Notes: generated by a model from the letters alone, not told the origin. A stretch of 8,068 nt of DNA from an uncultured Gammaproteobacteria bacterium (GCA_929200485.1 CAKMZU010000072.1:4446-12513), one strand, 5' to 3'; shown: positions 1 to 5,050, counted from the stretch's first letter. Numbers and translations are program-made.

Positions 1-2
1 CC

Positions 3-203
3 CCAATATTTAAAGACTATAAAAATGGCCAATATAAAATCATTAGCTTTTACGCAAAAAAAGCGCGAGGCTTAATGGCTGCCTATGCCATTAAAAATAA
101 AATAACTCAGGCCGAAAAGTTAAAAAACTTTGATGTCGACGGTTATCAATTCAGTGCAAAAGATTCAACGGAAAAAGACTGGGTGTTTTTAAGAAAGATA
201 TAA
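3..203 (+). CDS. yaaA: Peroxide-stress protein YaaA (UPF0246/DUF328), C-terminal part only
   Basis: An open frame enters from the left edge and stops at TAA 201-203, giving 66 residues. The stretch with [13 protein letters not shown], followed later by a G-Y-x-F segment and a hydrophobic V-F-x-R end, is the typical C-terminus of the YaaA family. In E. coli YaaA lowers free intracellular iron and limits DNA damage during hydrogen peroxide stress; it is cytoplasmic and its fold has been reported to bind DNA. The start, promoter and N-terminal two thirds lie outside the window. The next gene begins 73 bp downstream on the same strand. Base composition and codon use look chromosomal, so I read this as the left housekeeping border of the island. 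The family call rests on remembered family sequence, not on a search. Confidence 0.85.
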
Positions 204-276
204 CAGTTCTGCTTAGAGAGCTTAGCTTAATAACATTAGTCCCATGCTTTATCTTGAATGAACATAGGGATTTGTT

Positions 277-447
277 TTGAAAACACGAAAGTGTGTCTTA
301 TCGTTACTTGCTCTTCCTATTGTTTTATTGAGCCTTAATGGTTGTAATAATGATTCGGACGGCGGTTTTGCAAATGCGGTACAGTCTGTATATACAACGC
401 CTGCGAGTAATACGAGGGTAACACTAACAGGTAAAACTAACAGGTAA
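277..447 (+). CDS. Small predicted lipoprotein, TTG start
   Basis: A 56-residue frame starts at TTG 277 and ends at TAA 445-447. A purine-rich AGGGA-like ribosome site (about 266-270) sits six bases before the TTG, and no in-frame ATG fits better. The N-terminus has K-T-R-K-C, a hydrophobic stretch (L-S-L-L-A-L-P-I-V-L-L), then the lipobox L-N-G-C with the lipidated cysteine at residue 23, followed by a short polar N-N-D-S-D-G-G segment. This predicts signal peptidase II processing and a tiny mature lipoprotein of about 34 residues; the aspartate is not directly after the cysteine, so outer-membrane sorting is possible. The 3' end is altered by a 13-bp tandem duplication: without it the protein would end T-G-K-A instead of T-G-K-T-N-R. 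I do not recognise the family. It may follow yaaA or be a remnant of a longer lipoprotein. Confidence 0.6.
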   Translation: MKTRKCVLSLLALPIVLLSLNGCNNDSDGGFANAVQSVYTTPASNTRVTLTGKTNR

Positions 448-448
448 A
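423..448 (+). repeat. 13-bp perfect tandem duplication at the lipoprotein stop codon
   Basis: The 13-mer ACTAACAGGTAAA occurs twice back to back (423-435 and 436-448). Because 13 is not a multiple of three, the second copy shifts the frame: the first copy reads through, and the stop used lies in the second copy. Removing one copy would still leave a stop (TAA at 452-454 in present coordinates), so the change affects only the last residues. Confidence 0.9.
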
Positions 449-454
449 GCATAA

Positions 455-501
455 GGCCTCCTTCTGCTAGCGTTAAAGCGTCAAGCACTTTCTCGGAGGC
501 C
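455..501. repeat. GC-rich inverted repeat, 7-bp arms
   Basis: The arms GGCCTCC (455-461) and GGAGGCC (495-501) are perfect complements separated by 33 bases; a weaker TGCT/AGCA pair (465-468, 484-487) could nest inside. It lies just after the lipoprotein stop and could terminate transcription or form an RNA structure, but no T-run follows, so a standard intrinsic terminator is unlikely. Confidence 0.5.
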
Positions 502-586
502 CTCCTGGCATTTCAATTCAATACTTGGCCTCGGCTAGCGTGAACTATTAATAGTTGCATAAGTTTTCGCAGGTAGATTCAGCGCT

Positions 587-609
587 CACCCTTAGCCCGT
601 CGAAGGGTG
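587..609. repeat. REP-like palindrome (CCCTTCGAC...GGGCTAAGGG type)
   Basis: Arms CACCCTT (587-593) and AAGGGTG (603-609) enclose a nine-base loop. Read on the minus strand, the unit has CCCTTCGAC, then GGGCT, then AAGGGTGAGCG. This resembles a widely dispersed bacterial intergenic palindrome of the form CCCTTCGACAAGCTCAGGGCGAACG. The resemblance is from memory. Only one copy is visible in the window, so its repetitive nature cannot be shown here. Confidence 0.55.
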
Positions 610-859
610 CTCAATTTGCAAATGTGAAAACTTATAGGAAAGTTAATATCAATATCTTTCAATAGACGTCAGATTAAAGTATTGGATCGGCAGTTTGCTT
701 AATAAGATGAATAATAAAATTTTTCTTTGATAGAAAGATAATATTGCCCCTGAAGTTATCTTGATTTAATGCGAAGTTTTCTGGCATACGAATCCATCTT
801 TTGAACTTAATGACGACTTTAAGGTCATTGTGTTTGACGAATTTTGTTAGGTTCAGGCA

Positions 860-2350
860 ATGTTCCATAGAGTAACCATTCTTTTAATCTTATTTCATAT
901 ATCCCATCCTTATTATGTTCATTCTTCTAGCCTTAGAGAAATCACTAAAAACATGATATCAGATATAAAAAAGGGTAATGTGGTTACATACGGTCATCCT
1001 GGGAAGGAGGTATATGATGTTTTGAATATATTAAAAGGGGCAAATATTTGCCATCTTGGATTAAAAAAATACGGAAATATAAAAATATTAGTCGGTATAA
1101 AAAAAAATGAATCAGGAGTTATACAAAACTCAGAAATTACAAAATTGGGGTTGAAAGAAAAAACTAGAAATCTGATGCCTTTTTTGAAAAAAAATAAATC
1201 TTTTTCTATAGCTAAAGTTAAAGAAGAAGTGAAAATAGAAAGAAAACGTATTTATGATATATTAAGCGTTTTTCAAGGGCTAGGTTTATTTAAAAAACAG
1301 TCTAGGAGAGTTTATACGCTTATAAATACACAGGTGTCTCTTGACGATCAAATTGCGCAACTAAAAAGTGACCTTGAGTCAACTAATATGTCGATCAAAA
1401 ATACTATTAACTCGATTAGCTCAGATGAAGGCTCATACACTACCTCAGTAGATCCTAATGAATCTTTAACTGATCGATCTACAGATTTCTCTGATGAAGA
1501 GTTAAGTAACCATTCAGAAGATCCATATCCATGTGCTGTGAATGGCTATAACCTGCCTATTGAGTACTTTAATCAGGGAGAGGAGCCAATAGTTAGTGCT
1601 TCTACTAAGGTAAAACCAAATGCGTTGAAATTTTTAAAGCAAGGAAAAGATATTTTTTCAAATCAGAAAAATAATGATTATTTTTGGTATGATAAGGGAA
1701 CAAATTTTTATTATAAAGTAGATATTAATGATATTGTTCTTTATGAAGGAAATTTTGGCTTTAAGATAGATCCTTCCGAGCCATATTCACATAAAATTGG
1801 CAGTCATTCCTTCTACAAAGTCAATTGTGATGAGTCGCATTTGCAACCTTTAAATAGAAGTCATCCGTGTTCTGTCAATTTTGGTAAATCCTATAAAAAA
1901 ATAGAGCGTGCTATACCATCTAAAATAAACGATAAAGATCGCTCCTTGCTAACAGAAAATGGCGTATCTATGAAAAGCGCTTTTGGAAATTATCCCACTA
2001 GGCAATCAGAAGAAATTTGCCATAAATTAGGTGTTGAGAACCCTATTGTAGGTTTTAACGATAAGATTGGCAGGGATCTAAATAATATGTCGAATTGGGA
2101 TGCTTTAAACACTCAGGTTTTACCCGAGGTAGACCTTGGTAGTGCTTGTTTGAAAGTAGAGGAAGTAGAGGAAGTAGAGGAAGAAGATGATCTCTCTAGA
2201 TTAATGCGTGATAATCCTTATACACAGCTCACTAATTCTTCTTATACACAAAATCCTAATGATTTGTGTTTGCAACTCAAGGTATATCCTTCTAATGAAA
2301 ACCATGATGTAGATTCATTTCCATGCACTGATACTTTATATATAAATTAA
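860..2350 (+). CDS. Exported protein with two E2F/DP-like winged-helix domains
   Basis: A 496-residue protein. Residues 1-22 form a Sec-type signal peptide (M-F-H-R, then a hydrophobic core; cleavage plausible near V-H-S/S). Residues about 24-80 are a first winged-helix-like segment with V51-Y-D-V-L-N-I-L-K-G-A-N-I63, close to the DP recognition helix V-Y-D-A-L-N-V-L-M-A-M-N-I. Residues about 96-155 are a second one whose core R128-K-R-I-Y-D-I-L-S-V-F-Q-G-L-G-L-F-K-K matches the E2F core R-R-I-Y-D-I-T-N-V-L-E-G-I-G-L-I-E-K, including the arginines that touch DNA in E2F. Residues 161-183 (L-D-D-Q-I-A-Q-L-K-S-D-L) look like a coiled coil, as follows the DNA-binding domain in E2F. Residues 232-340 hold an aromatic-rich domain shared with the 2663-3109 product. 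The C-terminal part has an acidic V-E-E repeat (433-441) and a D-D-L-S motif (443-446). E2F/DP domains are characteristically eukaryotic. With export, I infer a host-nucleus effector. No search was run; degenerate bacterial winged helices are the alternative. Confidence 0.75.
   Translation: MFHRVTILLILFHISHPYYVHSSSLREITKNMISDIKKGNVVTYGHPGKEVYDVLNILKGANICHLGLKKYGNIKILVGIKKNESGVIQNSEITKLGLKEKTRNLMPFLKKNKSFSIAKVKEEVKIERKRIYDILSVFQGLGLFKKQSRRVYTLINTQVSLDDQIAQLKSDLESTNMSIKNTINSISSDEGSYTTSVDPNESLTDRSTDFSDEELSNHSEDPYPCAVNGYNLPIEYFNQGEEPIVSASTKVKPNALKFLKQGKDIFSNQKNNDYFWYDKGTNFYYKVDINDIVLYEGNFGFKIDPSEPYSHKIGSHSFYKVNCDESHLQPLNRSHPCSVNFGKSYKKIERAIPSKINDKDRSLLTENGVSMKSAFGNYPTRQSEEICHKLGVENPIVGFNDKIGRDLNNMSNWDALNTQVLPEVDLGSACLKVEEVEEVEEEDDLSRLMRDNPYTQLTNSSYTQNPNDLCLQLKVYPSNENHDVDSFPCTDTLYIN
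2156..2182 (+). repeat. Three perfect 9-bp repeats encoding V-E-E
   Basis: GTAGAGGAA is repeated three times head to tail (2156-2164, 2165-2173, 2174-2182), in frame, giving an acidic V-E-E-V-E-E-V-E-E run that continues into E-D-D-L-S. Such a repeat can gain or lose units without breaking the frame. Confidence 0.95.
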
Positions 2351-2360
2351 GAGGAGATTT

Positions 2361-2387
2361 GGCTTTGGGCTGAAAGCATTTAAAGCC
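2361..2387 (+). terminator. Weak hairpin after the E2F-like gene
   Basis: GGCTTT (2361-2366) can pair with AAAGCC (2382-2387) eleven bases after the stop codon. There is a competing GCTTT/AAAGC pairing inside and no directly following T-run, though a T-rich stretch lies about 15-25 bases on (2402-2414). It may be a weak terminator or chance. Confidence 0.25.
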
Positions 2388-2420
2388 TCTCGCTCTAATC
2401 AAGTTATTATTTTTAGGGGG

Positions 2421-2476
2421 TTAGCTACCAGAACACATCTTGATCGTGGTGGCGACCATAAGAATAGCCAATAAAA
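2421..2476 (-). pseudogene. Duplicated 3' end of the small membrane protein gene
   Basis: Positions 2424-2476 are identical to 4871-4923, the last codons of the intact minus-strand small membrane protein gene. The homology reaches the stop codon, which is TAA here (read from 2421-2423) but TGA in the intact gene. Beyond 2420 similarity is lost. The copy encodes only the C-terminal V-A-T-T-I-K-M-C-S-G-S portion and has no start, so it is non-functional. It is joined at GCCAATAAAA (2467-2476) directly to a fragment of ubiA. Confidence 0.9.
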
Positions 2477-2614
2477 ATAACAAGACCTACCCGGTTGTTA
2501 TTTAAAAACGCAAAAAATGCATTTTTTTTCTATCAGCTTTAATCCTTCAAATAGGCGCCATTGCTGATAGGCAAAGAATCCAGCGGCAACAATAACAGCC
2601 AGATAATAGATAAT
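2467..2614 (-). pseudogene. Duplicated 3' fragment of ubiA, frameshifted
   Basis: These bases match 5153-5299 of the intact ubiA, covering roughly the last 50 residues apart from the final few. By eye there are three substitutions and one extra T (a run of eight at 2522-2529 against seven in ubiA), which breaks the frame on the minus strand. The fragment begins at the 10-bp GCCAATAAAA shared with the small membrane gene; the 229 bases between the two parts at the intact locus (4924-5152) are missing. It lies downstream of the 496-aa gene just as the intact ubiA lies downstream of the 329-aa gene, so it is the scar of a local duplication followed by deletion. Confidence 0.95.
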
Positions 2615-2662
2615 TTAGATAAGGGTATAAGCGATATGTCTTGAAAGGTTAGTGATGGAGAT

Positions 2663-3109
2663 ATGAATTCTTTAGTTGATAAATTTATAAAACTACCTTA
2701 TACATCTTCACAGACTGAGGCCGGTAGTAATAGTCTGCCTATTGAGTACTTGTATCAGAAAGAGGAGCCAGCAGCTAGCACTTCTACTAAGATAAAATCA
2801 AATGCATTGAAATATTTTATGCGAGGAAAAAATATTTTTTCAAATCAGAAAAAAGATGATTATTTCTGGTATGAAAAGGAAACAGGATTTTATTATAAAG
2901 TAGATATTTATAATGTTTTTCTTGATAATGAAGATGTTTATTTTAAGCTCAATACTTTTAAGTCCTATCTGCGGGTAACTGGCAGTAGTTTTTTTTACAA
3001 AGCCAACTGTGATGAACCCCATTTGCAAGATCTAAATGGAAGTCCGCTGTTTTCTGTAAGTGCTGATGAGAATACTATATATAAAGCGACAAATGGAAAA
3101 TACCATTAG
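2663..3109 (+). CDS. Truncated paralogue carrying only the central aromatic domain
   Basis: A 148-residue frame whose residues 25-131 align without gaps to residues 232-339 of the 496-aa protein; about 60 of 108 positions are identical by eye, including L-P-I-E-Y, I-F-S-N-Q-K, D-Y-F-W-Y and F-Y-Y-K-V-D-I. It lacks the signal peptide, both winged-helix segments, the coiled coil and the acidic C-terminal region. The first ATG has a GGAG only two bases upstream, too close for good initiation, and it begins 48 bases after the ubiA scar. The frame is nonetheless intact and the domain well conserved, so it may be a decaying remnant of a full-length duplicate or a gene for a cytoplasmic partner. The 162-aa gene follows after 32 bp on the same strand. 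Confidence 0.55.
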   Translation: MNSLVDKFIKLPYTSSQTEAGSNSLPIEYLYQKEEPAASTSTKIKSNALKYFMRGKNIFSNQKKDDYFWYEKETGFYYKVDIYNVFLDNEDVYFKLNTFKSYLRVTGSSFFYKANCDEPHLQDLNGSPLFSVSADENTIYKATNGKYH

Positions 3110-3141
3110 TAAATTCAAGAGAGTAAGGTTCTAGCTGAAAC

Positions 3142-3630
3142 ATGAAATTAAACATCGCTATACTATTGACAATATATTTTATTATCTGTCAGGTAACTCT
3201 ATCAAATGCAGGGGGTGAACTGGACCGTTGGATTATTGGCAAAGTGCCAAAAAAATACCTAAGAAAAATTAACCATGACGAGAAAAGAATAATCATATTA
3301 GCTAGAATTTTAAGTATGGAAATTCTTGAGAGGTGCAAGGCGCAGTTAACGGCTGTTGATTTAAGTGATAGTGAAACAGAAAAAATTGTTGATGAGATTG
3401 TGTATGCGTTTATTCATATTTCTATTGAGGATTTAGGTGCGGATTTAAGGGAGCCAGAAGATAAAAAGTTACCGTTTTTAGCAGACAGCGCCTTACCATC
3501 TGGAGACTTTTCACCAGGTAATGATATATTTTTAAATTCGGCTTCCCTAAGCAAGTCAAATGTGTCTTCTTGTCCAGCCAGAAAGAAACTGACTGGTAAA
3601 TGGCAGTTTCTTCGTACAACCTATGTCTAG
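3142..3630 (+). CDS. Exported protein of unknown function, 162 aa
   Basis: I do not recognise the family. The N-terminus M-K-L-N followed by a hydrophobic core and L-S-N-A/G-G is a textbook signal peptide with cleavage after Ala23, leaving a mature protein of about 139 residues. Residues 45-100 look mostly helical and amphipathic (K-R-I-I-I-L-A-R-I-L-S-M-E-I-L, then E-T-E-K-I-V-D-E-I-V-Y-A-F-I-H-I), while residues 105-145 are proline/serine-rich and probably disordered. There is one cysteine in the helical part (65) and one near the C-terminus (144). It lies between two paralogues of the E2F-like family, 32 bp after the truncated one, and shares their AT-rich composition, so it is probably a co-expressed member of the same exported set. 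The ribosome site is weak: AAGG at 3125-3128 lies 13 bases before the ATG. Function is not inferable from sequence alone. Confidence 0.65.
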   Translation: MKLNIAILLTIYFIICQVTLSNAGGELDRWIIGKVPKKYLRKINHDEKRIIILARILSMEILERCKAQLTAVDLSDSETEKIVDEIVYAFIHISIEDLGADLREPEDKKLPFLADSALPSGDFSPGNDIFLNSASLSKSNVSSCPARKKLTGKWQFLRTTYV

Positions 3631-3776
3631 CAGCGATTGTCTGCTATCCTTTGACACGCAGGATGATCGGTGATTGTTGAATCGGACAAGCGCTGTGCAT
3701 TGGCGCATTGATATATTTGAACTAAAACAATAATTTAATGTCATTCTATTGCGTAACTTTCAGGCAGTAGCAAGCA

Positions 3777-4766
3777 ATGTTTCTTAGGGTATCTTTCCTG
3801 TTTATTCTGTTCCATATATTCCATTCATATTCTGGTATTCTCAGTCCAGAAAACACAAAAAAAATCTCCTCTAGTATTTCTCATTGTAGGGAAAATACCC
3901 AAAAAAAATTATGGCGGCAAGAATGGCGGCAAGAATGGCGGCAAGAAGAGGTTAAGGTCATTGAGTTTATAGCTTCGAAACTATACTTTAGCCTGTCTGG
4001 CTTGATAAGGAATACAGGTGTTTCTAGTGAAGGTTGTTCCGAGATATTAAAAAATCTGTCGGAACGAAAAGTTGTGGCAGCACAAGGTGGTCTAGATATC
4101 TATAAAAACCTGAGCTATTCCCCGCAATCTGAACCTTTTAGATCTTTGACTTTAGGTAATGACGCTATTAATACAATTGCTCCAGAAAAACATGAAATGA
4201 GTCAAAAGAAAACTGGTGTAAAAAAAGCTATTTCGAAAGGTAAATTTGTTGAGATTAATGGCTTTACATATTTCGAGGTTACAGATAAAAAAACAAGACA
4301 AAACTATCTCTACAAAGTAAATAAGGAGCGTCATTTTTTAGTAAATGGAAAAAAAACTTTCCCATTAGATACAAGTATTCGTTATTTAATAAGTAAAAAA
4401 AATAATAAAGATAATCATTTTGATGACTCAAATAAGAAGAAGCATTCTTGCCAGCAAGAGGATGAAATACCTAAGCAAGGTTCTGATGAGCTTACTACCA
4501 AAGGAAGAGATAATTCTTATAGATTTGCTTGGGAAGACGACACTTGCCCAGAAGAAAGATGTAGTATGCCTTCGCAGGATGTTGATATGTCCTTTTTTCA
4601 AGGAGATGATGAGCTATCAAAGATGGTACGAAGAGACTTTTGCCAAAAAGAAAAAAAATCGGAATCTAAGTTTCATGTTGAGAAATTGACTTTTAAATTA
4701 GGAGGTAGTTTTGCAGAAGAAAATGATTATGTTGGCGTTAATTACGAGACTATCCACCGTAAGTAG
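3777..4766 (+). CDS. Exported paralogue of the E2F-like protein with degenerate winged helix
   Basis: A 329-residue protein. Its leader M-F-L-R-V-S-F-L-F-I-L-F-H-I-F-H is clearly related to the leader of the 496-aa protein and predicts Sec export. Residues 48-56 contain three W-R-Q-E repeats. Residues 59-112 can be aligned without gaps to the E2F-like segment: F71-S-L matches F115-S-I and E89-I-L matches D133-I-L. The positions of R128, R130 and Y132 are here S84, G86 and S88, so the E2F DNA-contact signature is gone although a winged-helix pattern remains. Residues 150-205 resemble the shared central domain (G-K near the start, Y-F-E-V, later L-Y-K-V). The C-terminal region has D-D-E-L-S-K-M-V-R-R-D (277-287), similar to D-D-L-S-R-L-M-R-D of the paralogue. 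There is only one winged-helix segment. I infer a diverged host-directed protein that no longer reads the same DNA site; its partner and target are unknown. Confidence 0.65.
   Translation: MFLRVSFLFILFHIFHSYSGILSPENTKKISSSISHCRENTQKKLWRQEWRQEWRQEEVKVIEFIASKLYFSLSGLIRNTGVSSEGCSEILKNLSERKVVAAQGGLDIYKNLSYSPQSEPFRSLTLGNDAINTIAPEKHEMSQKKTGVKKAISKGKFVEINGFTYFEVTDKKTRQNYLYKVNKERHFLVNGKKTFPLDTSIRYLISKKNNKDNHFDDSNKKKHSCQQEDEIPKQGSDELTTKGRDNSYRFAWEDDTCPEERCSMPSQDVDMSFFQGDDELSKMVRRDFCQKEKKSESKFHVEKLTFKLGGSFAEENDYVGVNYETIHRK
3911..3946 (+). repeat. Three perfect 12-bp repeats encoding W-R-Q-E
   Basis: ATGGCGGCAAGA occurs three times head to tail (3911-3922, 3923-3934, 3935-3946). The period is a multiple of three, so unit gain or loss keeps the frame. 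The repeat lies between the signal peptide and the winged-helix-like segment and is much richer in GC than its surroundings. Confidence 0.95.
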
Positions 4767-4796
4767 GTAGAGAAGAAAGTATGTCAGTTTATAAAA

Positions 4797-4841
4797 TATT
4801 GGAATTTTTGATGAGATGATGGCAAGAAATAGCTTCCAATA
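4797..4841. repeat. 8-bp inverted repeat between convergent genes
   Basis: TATTGGAA (4797-4804) and TTCCAATA (4834-4841) are perfect complements with a 29-base loop, lying between the ends of the plus-strand 329-aa gene and the minus-strand small membrane gene. The long loop and low GC content make a strong terminator unlikely, but the position between convergent genes fits a bidirectional transcription end. Confidence 0.4.
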
Positions 4842-4867
4842 GTTATAAGCAATAGATAAGCGAAGAG

Positions 4868-5050
4868 TCAGCTACCAGAACACATCTTGATCGTGGTGGC
4901 GACCATAAGAATAGCCAATAAAACCATAAATATTTTACCGTATTTCTGCATTAGCTCAGGTGAAGAGGGTTTGGCAAAGCGCTGGACTAAAGGAATAATG
5001 ACAAATAAAGCTAAAAATAAAACCCCTAAAATGATTAGCAAATTTTGCAT
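4868..5050 (-). CDS. Small inner-membrane protein, two predicted helices
   Basis: A 60-residue frame, ATG at 5050 reading leftward, TGA at 4870-4868. Residues 2-21 (N-L-L-I-I-L-G-V-L-F-L-A-L-F-V-I-I-P-L-V) and about 40-53 (I-F-M-V-L-L-A-I-L-M-V-A) are hydrophobic and probably span the membrane, separated by a charged loop with Q-R-F-A-K-P and E-L-M-Q-K-Y-G-K. It follows ubiA on the same strand after 75 bp, so it is likely the last gene of a ubiC-ubiA transcript. The start is supported by an AGGTG a few bases upstream. I do not recognise a named family. Its 3' end is the source of the duplicated fragment at 2421-2476, which shows that the gene was already here when the island rearranged. Confidence 0.7.
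   Translation of the reverse strand: MQNLLIILGVLFLALFVIIPLVQRFAKPSSPELMQKYGKIFMVLLAILMVATTIKMCSGS

Larger units (their letters stand above)
448..859. other. Gene-poor spacer between lipoprotein and E2F-like gene
   Basis: I see no convincing gene in these 412 bases. It holds two inverted repeats (455-501 and 587-609, listed separately) and turns AT-rich from about 610. A 64-codon minus-strand frame crosses 674-868 and overlaps the start of the next gene, but it has no recognisable product. The promoter of the 860-2350 gene should lie in the last 200 bases; I could not identify a convincing -35/-10 pair. The switch from mixed composition to strongly AT-rich sequence near 610 may mark the left edge of the acquired island. 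Confidence 0.5.

Noticed and set aside
249..488. 79-codon hydrophobic minus-strand frame over the lipoprotein
   Set aside because: It is antisense to the lipoprotein gene, whose ribosome site and lipobox are convincing; the hydrophobicity reflects the opposite strand.
674..868. 64-codon minus-strand frame upstream of the E2F-like gene
   Set aside because: It overlaps the start of a well-supported gene, has no recognisable product or ribosome site, and lies in AT-rich sequence; a decayed gene cannot be excluded but is not supported.
1039..1052. Perfect 14-bp palindrome GGCAAATATTTGCC
   Set aside because: It lies inside the coding region of the E2F-like gene and encodes its G-A-N-I-C segment; no second copy is visible, so an operator role is unsupported.
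3698..3706. ATTGGCGC-like sequence resembling a eukaryotic E2F site, upstream of the 329-aa gene
   Set aside because: It has a mismatch to TTTSSCGC, is very short and would be expected by chance; autoregulation by an exported protein would make little sense.
3631..3776. Possible insertion-sequence end between the 162-aa and 329-aa genes
   Set aside because: The composition is more mixed than the neighbours, but I found no terminal inverted repeats, target duplication or transposase frame.
4536..4550. D-T-C-P-E in the 329-aa protein as an Rb-binding L-x-C-x-E motif
   Set aside because: The essential leucine is aspartate here, and no true L-x-C-x-E was found in any of the island proteins.
4420..4689. 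89-codon plus-strand frame inside the 329-aa gene
   Set aside because: It is an out-of-frame shadow of a longer gene and has no family resemblance or ribosome site.
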